Program-made: the position numbers and the translations under genes
The notes under the pieces: generated by a model
What the model was told of the DNA's origin: nothing
Seen by the model: only the letters and a program-made list of their open reading frames with translations
Database searches by the model: none
Origin: Pseudomonas hunanensis
GTDB lineage: Bacteria > Pseudomonadota > Gammaproteobacteria > Pseudomonadales > Pseudomonadaceae
Direction of reading: 5' to 3'
NCBI RefSeq assembly: GCF_013393325.1
Contig: NZ_QJRC01000100.1
Coordinates: 1 to 64,000 of the forward strand
Length of the DNA stretch: 64,000 nt
Part shown: positions 7,545-15,433 of the stretch, one piece after another
Layout of the letters: the number at the start of each line of letters is the position of its first letter
Numbering within the stretch: position 1 is the first letter of the stretch

Positions 7545-8399
7545 CTAAAGGTGCCATTCGAGGTTGATGGAAAGTGCATCGACATCAATCCCATCGCCCG
7601 TGCGGTTGCCGAATTTGTTCCGCCAATACTCGTATCCGGGCCCAACCCAGAACACGTTCTTCTTGGCCCCGACGAGCTGACCTGCGTCGACCATCAAGGA
7701 GGTACGCATCAGTTGCTCATCTGCGGTGGGGTTGTTGCGGTAGTCATCACCCTTTTCAGTGTTGTAGCTGTAGAAGCCCTGGAATTTCATCGGCACACTG
7801 CCAACCGTGAACGGGACACCCCATGTCAGGTTCAGTTGGTAGAAGGGGTCGAACAGCATCGATGAGTGGTTCCCGGGTAGGTCACAGCTGTCTAGGCCGC
7901 AGTGGTTCCATTCCCGTGCGTAATACAGGCTCAGGTCGAGAAAACCCGCCGGCAGCGCAAATTTGAGGGTTGGACCGATCACCACCATTCGCTTGCGTGA
8001 CTGGAATGCGTTGTTCTTTGTATTCCAGTCAAAACCCAGGGTCAGCGCGACATCCTTGACCGGGCCGAAGGCCAGGGGCTTATCGAAAATCCGGCCGTAC
8101 TGCAGTTGATTGCGATAAGTCAGGTAGATTTCGGTGGCGCCACTGTCGCTGTCCTTTTTGGGGTCATTGTGATCTGACTTGAACACATCAAGGTTCGCAA
8201 ATTGCTGGCCTAGCGCGTAGGTGCTGACATGGGTGAGCTGGACGATGTGCTTAGCCACGTCTTTCTTTTTGCCTGGGTCGGAGAAATGACTGCTGTAGCG
8301 ATATCCAATGAAGGTATCGCTGAACGCTGGGGGTTGAGCTGCCATGACAGCTGGGGTCAAAAAAAGGGCGAGTACGGGCGCGCCGATTCTGGTCTTCAT
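7545..8399 (-). CDS. Tsx-like outer-membrane channel
   Basis: 284 residues with a signal peptide ending near AVMAA (residue 21) and an even pattern of amphipathic strands. The family-typical start of the mature protein is SDTFIGYRYSSHFSDPG, and it ends in an aromatic-flanked strand (LSINLEWHL) with terminal Leu, like nucleoside-specific channel (Tsx) relatives. The family forms small barrels that pass nucleosides. Here it would admit orotate or an orotate-containing nucleoside across the outer membrane. One Cys pair (HCGLDSCDL, about residue 166) may form a loop disulfide. The start at 8399 follows GGAGC. Its 304-bp upstream region, shared with the divergent regulator, carries operator copies. 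Confidence 0.82.
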   Translation of the reverse strand: MKTRIGAPVLALFLTPAVMAAQPPAFSDTFIGYRYSSHFSDPGKKKDVAKHIVQLTHVSTYALGQQFANLDVFKSDHNDPKKDSDSGATEIYLTYRNQLQYGRIFDKPLAFGPVKDVALTLGFDWNTKNNAFQSRKRMVVIGPTLKFALPAGFLDLSLYYAREWNHCGLDSCDLPGNHSSMLFDPFYQLNLTWGVPFTVGSVPMKFQGFYSYNTEKGDDYRNNPTADEQLMRTSLMVDAGQLVGAKKNVFWVGPGYEYWRNKFGNRTGDGIDVDALSINLEWHL

Positions 8400-8588
8400 T
8401 ACCGAAGCTCCAATCAGAGTGTTGTTATTACGCGTTGGGCAGGAAAAAACTGCCTAGCTGTCAGGTCCTAGGACCAAAGCCAAGCAAGCAGGCAAGGAAG
8501 TGCTACAAAACGGTGCGGAGTGTGTGCTGAGATACCCAGCCGCGGGTCGGCGCGAGGGGAGTTGAGTAGACATGAGCCGGCCTTTTTT

Positions 8589-8603
8589 TGTATTTTTTAG
8601 ACG
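8589..8603 (-). promoter_or_regulatory. partial operator copy 6
   Basis: Reads CGTCTAAAAAATACA on the minus strand. The left half-site is intact but the spacing is 3 bp shorter than in the other copies. It may be a degenerate or single-half site. Confidence 0.45.
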
Positions 8604-8615
8604 AACAACTTCACC

Positions 8616-8633
8616 TGTCTAAATATTGATACA
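8616..8633 (+). promoter_or_regulatory. cluster operator copy 5 (regulator/channel promoter)
   Basis: TGTCTAAATATTGATACA, a full copy with TGTCT-N8-ATACA, 70 bp before the regulator's TTG start. Confidence 0.7.
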
Positions 8634-8703
8634 CTTGCAGCATGACTTCGTCAAGCCGATCTGGTCGGACACGCGACTCATCCAATAATGATAAGGATTC
8701 TCA

Positions 8704-9579
8704 TTGAACCAGATTGATTACCAAGCAATCGGCGAACGTCTCAGGGCTTTTCGAATTGGCCGTCAGCTGAATGCCGATCAGGTTGCAGAAAAGCTCGGCA
8801 TCTCGCGTGCTGCGGTTTATCGCCTCGAACTCGGCAAAATCGTAAAGCTCGAAACGCTGGAGCGGTTGGCGGAGCTGTTGAAGGTCTCGCTGACCAGCCT
8901 GCTGGGTTCAGACACGGAGTACTTCGACAATGCGCTGGGTTACTTCGAGCGCATGAGGCAGCTGGAAGCGAGGTCCAGCAGCATCATCTCCTACTTCGAT
9001 CCGTTCTCTTATCTCCTGACAACGCCTGAGTACTCTGAGCTGTTCAAAACGATGCTCTACGAGGCCAGGCCTCGGGTTTTCAGCGGTGCTCAAGAAGCGA
9101 TGGAAGACCAGATACTGAGTATCCTGGACGAGCGGAAATCCACCTTCTTCCGCCAAAAATTCGAGGTCAAGTCCATCGTCGGTCTGCGCCAGATCGAGCG
9201 CTATTTGCACATTGGCCTGGTAGGTCGTTTGGACTTACCGCCCAGTGTTCGTATGGAGCGGGCTTTGCTCGCCCGCCGAGAGATCGAAAACCTGATCAGC
9301 ATCGTGGAATCGAACAGCGATCATCCGAACATCTATCTGATCGACGAAGCGCTCCCAAGCGCCACCTTCCAGATCTTCGAACAGAAAAACACAAGCTACG
9401 TAGCAGTCAGCCCCTACCGACTGGGCGAATTGCCCAATCTGCATGTAGGCATTGCTAGCGTGACGTCATCGGCCCAGGCGGTGGACATGTACAAAGCCAT
9501 GTCTACCGACTTGTTGAGCCGAGCATATTCAGGCCGAGACGCTATGAGGAAGCTCCAGCAGCTGCTGGCAAAGTTGTAA
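8704..9579 (+). CDS. XRE-family regulator of the orotate cluster (predicted)
   Basis: 291 residues. An N-terminal Cro/XRE helix-turn-helix (about residues 8-68) has QVAEKLGISRAAVYRLELGK as its core. A long C-terminal domain of no recognised family (about 75-290) probably senses the ligand. The start is TTG at 8704, preceded by AAGGA at 6 nt; the codon four positions upstream in this frame is a TAA stop, so no longer form exists. It is transcribed divergently from the channel gene. The repeated pseudo-palindrome TGTMT-N8-AKACR at each promoter of the cluster, including its own, is the natural candidate for its binding site. Repressor or activator cannot be told from sequence. Confidence 0.83.
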   Translation: MNQIDYQAIGERLRAFRIGRQLNADQVAEKLGISRAAVYRLELGKIVKLETLERLAELLKVSLTSLLGSDTEYFDNALGYFERMRQLEARSSSIISYFDPFSYLLTTPEYSELFKTMLYEARPRVFSGAQEAMEDQILSILDERKSTFFRQKFEVKSIVGLRQIERYLHIGLVGRLDLPPSVRMERALLARREIENLISIVESNSDHPNIYLIDEALPSATFQIFEQKNTSYVAVSPYRLGELPNLHVGIASVTSSAQAVDMYKAMSTDLLSRAYSGRDAMRKLQQLLAKL

Positions 9580-9837
9580 CTAGACGTGCGTCGCCCTGGC
9601 TTTCCTGGACACTTTTAAGCGACTGATTTTGGTCGTTAGCCAAGCTCGGCAAACGGCCACCTCAACGCCCAGAGGAAGTCAGTCGAGCTAAATCGAGGCT
9701 TCTGGGGCACGTATCTGATACCCGGCTCGGTTGCCCGGCGCCGGGTGGATTTGGGGAACGGGCATAGCCCACCAACTTGGCCCAAACATACGTCCGGGCC
9801 GGTGATGATTGGTGTTGACCGCTGCCCAAGGCCCCAC

Positions 9838-10707
9838 TTACTTCAGCGGCACGTAGATATCCGTTTGCCACTGCTCCAGCGGCGTTTCCGGGTACACGCT
9901 CAGGTACTGGAAGAACAACGGATGGTCGCGCAATTCTTCATTGCTCGATGGCAGCCAGTCACGATAAAGCGGGTAGATGGTTTCGCCGATGTAGTCAGGC
10001 GAGCCGATATGCCGGATCACGGCGCAACGCCCGGCCGGGATGACCCGCTCATGCACGGCGAAATCGTTGGGCTGCACAGCCTCATCAATCTCACCGCAAA
10101 CGGCAAAGCGAAAAGCGTCGGGCGGGGTGGTGTCGGGGTTGTCGTAGGGAATGCCGAACGTGCGGCTGCTGGCCACCGGCGACTGGCCGCTGTGCATGCG
10201 CCATTGGCGAAAACGCGCGACGCTTTCGCCGACCAGGCCGGGTGGCCCTCGGTGCTCGAGCGCGGCTACGCGGGTTTCGGCGAAATCCACGATACGGATC
10301 TGCATGGTGATACTCCTGGAAAGGTGTGGAACAACGAATACCGCACTCCAGGCCTGCCAGTTCGGCGCCTTGGCGAACACGCTGGGCGCCATGCCAAAGG
10401 CACGCTTGAACGCTCTGGAAAAGGCTTCGGGGCTTTCGAAACCGGCGCCGAATGCGGCTTCCAGGACGGGCATTGCGGGTGAGGCGACCAGCTGGTGCGC
10501 CGCGCGTCGAAGCCTCATCAGTTGCACATACCGCGAAACCGGAATGCCCATGTATGCCGTGAACTGCCGATGGAAGTGAAACGCCGAGAAGTTGGCGATG
10601 CGGCTCAGGGCATTCACCGACAGGTCGCCTTCAAGGTGGCTGTCGATGTAGGCAAGCACGGCTTGGAACCGCTTTGCGTAGGTAGGGTTGTGCTGTGAGT
10701 CAGTCAA
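9838..10707 (-). CDS. AraC-type regulator with GyrI-like ligand domain
   Basis: 289 residues. An N-terminal AraC DNA-binding domain (about 10-115) contains LSRIANFSAFHFHRQFTAYM and the second helix region AAFGAGFESPEAFSRAFKRA. A C-terminal GyrI-like/effector-binding domain (about 135-289) runs from MQIRIVDFAETRVAALEHRG. This Rob/SbmC-like order is common in soluble multidrug or stress regulators. No partner gene is evident. It is preceded by 199 bp and followed by 258 bp (9580-9837) in which I recognise no gene or repeat. Confidence 0.88.
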   Translation of the reverse strand: MTDSQHNPTYAKRFQAVLAYIDSHLEGDLSVNALSRIANFSAFHFHRQFTAYMGIPVSRYVQLMRLRRAAHQLVASPAMPVLEAAFGAGFESPEAFSRAFKRAFGMAPSVFAKAPNWQAWSAVFVVPHLSRSITMQIRIVDFAETRVAALEHRGPPGLVGESVARFRQWRMHSGQSPVASSRTFGIPYDNPDTTPPDAFRFAVCGEIDEAVQPNDFAVHERVIPAGRCAVIRHIGSPDYIGETIYPLYRDWLPSSNEELRDHPLFFQYLSVYPETPLEQWQTDIYVPLK

Positions 10708-10864
10708 CGAACGGAATCTCCGGAAGGTGCGGTGAGCGCTAGCATCCGTTGTTCAGGCATCGAGGTGCCTAGCCGTGATTGCTCAATCGGGGATTGTCTT
10801 GACCATGCCGTGGATGACGCCAGTGTGGCCGGGTGTACCGCGCTACCGGCCAGTTAAGCAAGTT

Positions 10865-10882
10865 GGGCCGCAAAAGCGGCCC
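10865..10882 (-). terminator. hairpin after the lipoprotein gene
   Basis: GGGCCGC-AAAA-GCGGCCC, perfect 7-bp stem 25 bp past the stop of the minus-strand lipoprotein gene, without a clear T-run. Confidence 0.45.
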
Positions 10883-10906
10883 CTGTAACGCTAGCTGACA
10901 GGTGGG

Positions 10907-11236
10907 TCAATCCACCCGCACGAACTCGTTCTTGGCCATTTCACTGCCGCCGACGGCTTCCAGGCGCTTGCCGCCCTCCAGTACGCGCACATTGATCAGT
11001 GCAAGCCCGTCCTTGTTGCGCGCCGTGACCACATCATCCTTGCGCTCCCACTCTTCGACCTTGACCTTGCTGCCATTGGCGATGATGTAGTCCTTGGAGA
11101 ACTCCCACTTTTGCTTGGGGCTTTTGAAACCCATCACCGTGGTGGTGGCTTCGTAAGTCCCTTCCAGGGCGTCGTTGCCGCAGCCGGCCAGTACAAAGAA
11201 TGGCAGCGCTGCGAGTACCAGTTTGAATGTACGCAT
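10907..11236 (-). CDS. small lipoprotein of unknown function
   Basis: 109 residues. A type II signal peptide ends in the lipobox LAGC (Cys about residue 19), so the protein should be lipid-anchored in the periplasm or outer membrane. The mature part is about 90 residues with a beta-rich pattern (LEGTYEATTTVMGFKSPKQK, then alternating charged strands), resembling small secreted beta-fold proteins that bind or shield ligands. Its function is not recognised. It stands alone, with no operon partner. Confidence 0.75.
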   Translation of the reverse strand: MRTFKLVLAALPFFVLAGCGNDALEGTYEATTTVMGFKSPKQKWEFSKDYIIANGSKVKVEEWERKDDVVTARNKDGLALINVRVLEGGKRLEAVGGSEMAKNEFVRVD

Positions 11237-11434
11237 GTGATTTCCTTATCGGTTGGTTTTGATGGTGAGAGGCATCATGAAGGCGGAGTGCCTGTAGCAG
11301 GTCCATGGACATCCGCATGGGCGCTACGCCGCGGGATTATACAGACCGGGCCTGATCAGCAAAGTTGCATGCACCCGGGTGCTTGAAACCTTGACGAAGT
11401 TGTCTGGGCTGGTGGGGTAGAGCAGCCGTGTTTT

Positions 11435-11824
11435 TCAGGCAAGGCTGCAGGGTGAGTACCAGGGGGCCGCGGAATCGATGTGAACGTGTTTCTGCTTCTT
11501 GGGCAGGAACGGGGTATCAAGTGTGCCCAGGGCTATCGAAACCCAGTCGGCAAAATCACCTTGGGACCGTGACCAGAACAAGCTTGAGCCGCACGCGACG
11601 CAAAACTCGCGCACTACCGTCGGTGAAGAGGCGAAGGTCTTGATGTAGGTAGCACCGCGTAGTATTCGCAGCATATTGCGCGGCACGCTGCCGTACGAAG
11701 CGAATGCGGCGCCATGACCTTTACGGCATTGGCTGCAATGGCAATGGCTCACTGCCTTGGGTGGGGTGAGTAGCAGGTAACTGACCGCTGTGCATAGGCA
11801 GCTTCCTTGGTATACCTCTGTCAT
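11435..11824 (-). CDS. GFA / CENP-V family zinc protein
   Basis: 129 residues from the ATG at 11824. The longer frame to 11902 has no ribosome site, whereas GGAAGC precedes 11824. Zinc ligands follow the family pattern: GSCLCTAVSY (about 8-17), SHCHCSQCRKGHGAAF (about 26-41) and FCVACGSSLFW (about 73-83). The family is named for glutathione-dependent formaldehyde-activating enzyme, but most members have no shown activity, and no glutathione-dependent formaldehyde dehydrogenase lies next to it. Confidence 0.85.
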   Translation of the reverse strand: MTEVYQGSCLCTAVSYLLLTPPKAVSHCHCSQCRKGHGAAFASYGSVPRNMLRILRGATYIKTFASSPTVVREFCVACGSSLFWSRSQGDFADWVSIALGTLDTPFLPKKQKHVHIDSAAPWYSPCSLA

Positions 11825-11979
11825 TGGTGCTTCCGTGCAGGAGGAAAACGCCAGCCTAAACGCCCAGGCTTGATCAGTCGACTGGCCATATCTGACGTCC
11901 ATCGTGCAAAGGGTGCTTGACCCTGAAGTGGCTGTAACCCTCAGGCTGGTCGTTAGTTTGCCTCTACTAGGAATTCATC

Positions 11980-12435
11980 ATGGACAACCGTATTCCTCCG
12001 CCCCTGGTTGCAACCCTGTTCGGTCTATTGGCGTGGTTCGCGGCTCGACACTTACCGGGAACCTTGGCGGTGACTGCCGAATGGCGCATTGGCCTGGCGC
12101 TCGTGGTATTGCTAGTAGGCGTAGCTGTTTGCCTGGCCGGCGTGCTTTCCTTCCGTCACGCACGCACCACGGTGAACCCGCTGAAGCCTGAAACAGCTTC
12201 GGCATTGGTCACCGGGGGCATCTACACATATACACGCAACCCCATGTACCTGGGCTTCGCCACAGCCCTGATAGCTTGGTCAATCTTTCTCGCCTGGCCG
12301 CCAGCACTGCTAAGCGTGCTGGGCTTCGTAATCTATATGAACCTCTTCCAGATCGGCCCGGAGGAACGGGCCCTTGCCAGTCGTTTCGGCAGAGCGTTCA
12401 CGCAATACTGCAAACAGGTAAGGCGTTGGCTTTAG
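11980..12435 (+). CDS. isoprenylcysteine carboxyl methyltransferase-family membrane protein
   Basis: 151 residues with about four membrane segments (about 8-25, 38-58, 82-115). It has the conserved C-terminal signature of the ICMT/phospholipid methyltransferase family: GGIYTYTRNPMYLGF (about 79-93) and PEERALASRFG with a Tyr-containing tail. Bacteria do not prenylate CaaX proteins, so the true methyl acceptor (a lipid or small molecule) is unknown. The ATG at 11980 follows AGGA. It overlaps nothing and seems monocistronic. Confidence 0.85.
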   Translation: MDNRIPPPLVATLFGLLAWFAARHLPGTLAVTAEWRIGLALVVLLVGVAVCLAGVLSFRHARTTVNPLKPETASALVTGGIYTYTRNPMYLGFATALIAWSIFLAWPPALLSVLGFVIYMNLFQIGPEERALASRFGRAFTQYCKQVRRWL

Positions 12436-12499
12436 AAAACGAAACATCTGTCAGCCGAGGCGAGTCCTTGATGAGGTTGAGCCTTTTTCGTGCATCCGG

Positions 12500-14020
12500 T
12501 CAGTGCTGCGCGCTATCCACTGCGATGCCTTCGCCGGATACCTGGGTGTAGCGGGCACTGCGATCGGCAATGGCGTAATGAATCAACCCGCCCAAACCTG
12601 CCCCAAAGAACCACGAAAACTGCGACAGCGTATCGAACGCCGGCACCAGCGCCAGCACGATGGCGATCAGCGCAGCCGGGATGAACGCCGCTACAGCGCG
12701 CAGGTTGACCCCACGGTTGTAGTGATAGGCAGCCTCTGTACTTTCGCTGTACAGCTGCGGCAGGTTTACCCGGCTGCGGCGAACCAGGTAGTAGTCGGTG
12801 ACGATGATTCCGTACAGTGGGCCGAGCAGGGCACCCAGGCCGCCGAGGAAATACACGATCACCGACGGGCTGTTATACAGGTGCCAAGGCAGGATCAGCA
12901 CCGCGATGGCGGCGCTGAGCAAGCCGGCGCGGCGGAAGTTCAGCAGGTTCGGCGCGAGGTTGGCGAGCACGTAGGCCGGGGCGACGAAGTTGGCCATGAT
13001 GTTCACCGCGACGGTGACGATCAGGAAGGCCAGGCAGGCCAGCACCAGGCCGGCGGTGTTGGGGATGGCGGCGACGATTTCGGTCGGTCCCTGCACCAGC
13101 TTGCCGTCGATGCTGAACTGCGCGCCGGCCAGTACCACGGCGATCAGCGCGAAGCCGAGCATGTTCACCGGCAGGCCCCAGAAGTTGCCCACGCTGATGG
13201 TGCGACGGTCTGGGCAGTTACGGGTAAAGTCGCAGAAGTTGAGAATCATGGTGCCGTACAGCGAGACCCACAGCGCGGCGGCGCCGAGCACTTTCAGCCA
13301 CATAGTCGAACCGGTTGGCGCGTTGCCGCTGGACCATGAAATCGACAGGCCACTGCGCCAGTACATCCAGCCCGCCAGGCAGGCAAAGGCGACCAGAATG
13401 ATCGGCCCGGTGATGGACTCGAAGCGGCGCACCATCTCCATGCCGTAGGCAAAAATCGCCACCTGCACGCACCATATGCCTAAGAAGGTGATCCAGCCCA
13501 GCGTCGACAGACCGAGGATCGAGTTCTGGTCGTAGGCTTTGAGGTCTGGAGCGATGGCGGTCAGCAGCACGCGCAGCACGACCGAGGCGAGGTAGGTTTG
13601 TATGCCGAACCAGGCGATAGCGATCACCGCGCGGATCAGTGCCGGGATCTGCGCACCATGAATGCCGAAGCTGATACGGCACATGACGGGGTAGGGCAGG
13701 CCGGTCTTCTGGCCCATGTAGCCCGACAGGTTCATCAGGCCGTAGATCACCAGCGCACCAAGCGCGAAGGCGGCGAGGATCTGCGCGCCGCTCATGCCCA
13801 GTGCGAACAGGCCGATGGCGAAGGAATAGTTGGCGATGTTATGCACATCGTTGGTCCACAGCGCGAACAGGCTGTAACGCCCCCAGGTGCGATTGGCCGC
13901 GCGGGTCGGGGCAAGGTCGGCACTGTACAGACGCGGGCTCAACGCCAGCTGATTGGGCTCGGCCGTATCGGCGGGGAGAACATCAAGCTGACCAACATCG
14001 GAACGTGAAATCGACGCCAT
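12500..14020 (-). CDS. NCS1-family nucleobase/hydantoin-type permease
   Basis: 506 residues with about 12 membrane helices. Family features are LFALWTNDVHNIANYSFAIG (about 51-70), the helix with GYMGQKTGLPYPV (about 103), MILNFCDFTRNCPD (about 265) and FVAPAYVLANLAP. The start at 14020 is supported by GGAGTCCCG; the frame runs 52 codons further but without a ribosome site. Relatives carry uracil, cytosine, allantoin, hydantoins or thiamine precursors; the substrate is not predictable here. It lies 3 kb from the orotate island but lacks that island's operator. Instead a TGTATACA-centred palindrome lies upstream (14039-14070). Confidence 0.87.
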   Translation of the reverse strand: MASISRSDVGQLDVLPADTAEPNQLALSPRLYSADLAPTRAANRTWGRYSLFALWTNDVHNIANYSFAIGLFALGMSGAQILAAFALGALVIYGLMNLSGYMGQKTGLPYPVMCRISFGIHGAQIPALIRAVIAIAWFGIQTYLASVVLRVLLTAIAPDLKAYDQNSILGLSTLGWITFLGIWCVQVAIFAYGMEMVRRFESITGPIILVAFACLAGWMYWRSGLSISWSSGNAPTGSTMWLKVLGAAALWVSLYGTMILNFCDFTRNCPDRRTISVGNFWGLPVNMLGFALIAVVLAGAQFSIDGKLVQGPTEIVAAIPNTAGLVLACLAFLIVTVAVNIMANFVAPAYVLANLAPNLLNFRRAGLLSAAIAVLILPWHLYNSPSVIVYFLGGLGALLGPLYGIIVTDYYLVRRSRVNLPQLYSESTEAAYHYNRGVNLRAVAAFIPAALIAIVLALVPAFDTLSQFSWFFGAGLGGLIHYAIADRSARYTQVSGEGIAVDSAQH

Positions 14021-14038
14021 CGGGACTCCATGATGGTT

Positions 14039-14070
14039 GTGTACTTTTATTATTGAATTTGTATACACAC
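14039..14070. promoter_or_regulatory. palindromic GntR-like site before the NCS1 permease
   Basis: Outer arms GTGTAC and GTATACAC, with a perfect TGTATACA at 14060-14067, 20-50 bp before the permease start. The TTGTATACA core resembles operators of FadR/VanR-type GntR regulators. No regulator gene adjoins it. Confidence 0.4.
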
Positions 14071-14314
14071 AAGATTCATACCAACCCACGCGTTCGGTTG
14101 AGGCCAGCCTTCTATAGCCTTCATTCGGCATTTTTGCGTGATACGCCTCGCCGAGAAGTGGGTATTTTGTGCACATTTTTTGTGCAAAGTTGTTACCGCA
14201 CGCGCCAGGCGGGGATGCTTACCTGTTCACCAGGTTGAGCTGACGCGCTGAACGGGTGGCTTTCAAGGGAATGTTCGGACTAATCTGCCAGCAGGATTCT
14301 ATGGGGGCTTTTCG

Positions 14315-15349
14315 ATGTCGCATGTATCGCTCGGACTGGGTCTGTTACTTGCCGCTGCCTTGGTCGAAGCAGCCCCACTGCAGGTGCCCACCCCGGCCGC
14401 ACTGAGGAGCCAGCTCGAAAGCCTCAAGCCTGGCCAGTTTCTCTGGTACCCGCAGGTTTCGCCGGTAGGGCCGGTGACCGTGGTGGTGAGCCTTACCGAG
14501 CAACGTGCCTACGTCTATCGCAATGGCATTGCCATTGGCGTCAGTACCGTGAGCAGCGGCAAGCCAGGCCGGGAAACCCCCACCGGGGTATTCAGCATTC
14601 TGCAGAAGAAGGTCGAGCACAAATCCAGCCTCTACAACAGCGCGCCGATGCCCTATATGGAGCGCCTGACGTGGGACGGCATTGCCTTGCACGCTGGCCA
14701 TCTACCGGGCTACCCCGCTTCGCATGGTTGTGTCCGGTTGCCGATGGACTTTGCCAAGAAGCTGTACGAAGTCACCGGTTTCAGTTCGACGACTGTCATC
14801 GTTTCCGATACCAACAGTGCGCCGGTGGAGGTCTACCACCCCGGCGTGCTGGCGCCTACGGTCAGCGATGGCAAGGCCCAAGGCCCGCTGGTATTGAACA
14901 ACCAACAGTTCTGGAACGACCCAGACCCGACGGCTGGGCCACTGTCGATCCTGATCAGCCGCGCCGACTTGCGGGCCTACGTGTTCCGCGGTGGCCAGTT
15001 GATCGGTTCGGCGCCGGCACTTTCGGCTGAAAGCGGCCAGCATCGCAGTGGCATGGCGGTGTATTCCCTGTTGCAAAAGCCATCCAGCTTGGCACTCGAT
15101 GGCGGGCTACCCTTACGCTGGTCAGTGGTGGGCTTGAGCAACCCGGAGTATGGAAATACGCCTTATGAACAATTGGGGCAATTGAACATCAACCCGGAAT
15201 TTCGCCGTCATCTACGAGCGGCAATGGACGTTGGCACGATGCTGGTGATCACCGACTGGGCGTCTACTCGGGATACCCGCAGCAATGGACAATTCACGGT
15301 GATCAGCACCGAGGGCAGTGAAGAATCTAAACCATTGGTCAAGAAATGA
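14315..15349 (+). CDS. L,D-transpeptidase (YkuD) with a degenerate second domain
   Basis: 344 residues with an N-terminal signal peptide (cleavage near VEA, residue 19). A YkuD domain at about 52-165 has the catalytic segment ALHAGHLPGYPASHGCVRLP (nucleophilic Cys in SHGC, about residue 141). Members cross-link peptidoglycan 3-3 or attach lipoproteins in the periplasm. A second stretch (about 205-320) repeats the fold's opening: SILISRADLRAYVFRGGQLIG parallels VVVSLTEQRAYVYRNGIAIG. It lacks the His/Cys motif, so it is probably a non-catalytic duplicate. It is followed 84 bp later by another transpeptidase-type gene. Confidence 0.87.
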   Translation: MSHVSLGLGLLLAAALVEAAPLQVPTPAALRSQLESLKPGQFLWYPQVSPVGPVTVVVSLTEQRAYVYRNGIAIGVSTVSSGKPGRETPTGVFSILQKKVEHKSSLYNSAPMPYMERLTWDGIALHAGHLPGYPASHGCVRLPMDFAKKLYEVTGFSSTTVIVSDTNSAPVEVYHPGVLAPTVSDGKAQGPLVLNNQQFWNDPDPTAGPLSILISRADLRAYVFRGGQLIGSAPALSAESGQHRSGMAVYSLLQKPSSLALDGGLPLRWSVVGLSNPEYGNTPYEQLGQLNINPEFRRHLRAAMDVGTMLVITDWASTRDTRSNGQFTVISTEGSEESKPLVKK

Positions 15350-15433
15350 TCGGCAATCTTCAGTAAATCAAGCAAAGTAGCGGTTTTTGGCTGCAAACAA
15401 GGCAGATAAGACACGTTTTCAACAGGGTACCCT

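Larger units (their letters stand above)
8400..8703. promoter_or_regulatory. divergent control region between the channel gene and the XRE regulator
   Basis: 304 bp without a gene. From left to right it holds a small hairpin (GGCAG-7-CTGCC, 8438-8454), a perfect 12-bp palindrome GGTCCTAGGACC (8464-8475), a T-rich tract, and two copies of the cluster motif at 8589-8603 and 8616-8633. Promoters for both directions must be here. The operator copies lie about 70-115 bp before the regulator start and about 190-235 bp before the channel start. Confidence 0.6.

Noticed and set aside
9580..9837. IS end or small RNA in the gap after the XRE regulator
   Set aside because: TGGACACTTTTAAGC looked like a possible transposon end, but there is no partner repeat or transposase fragment. 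Nothing supportable was found.
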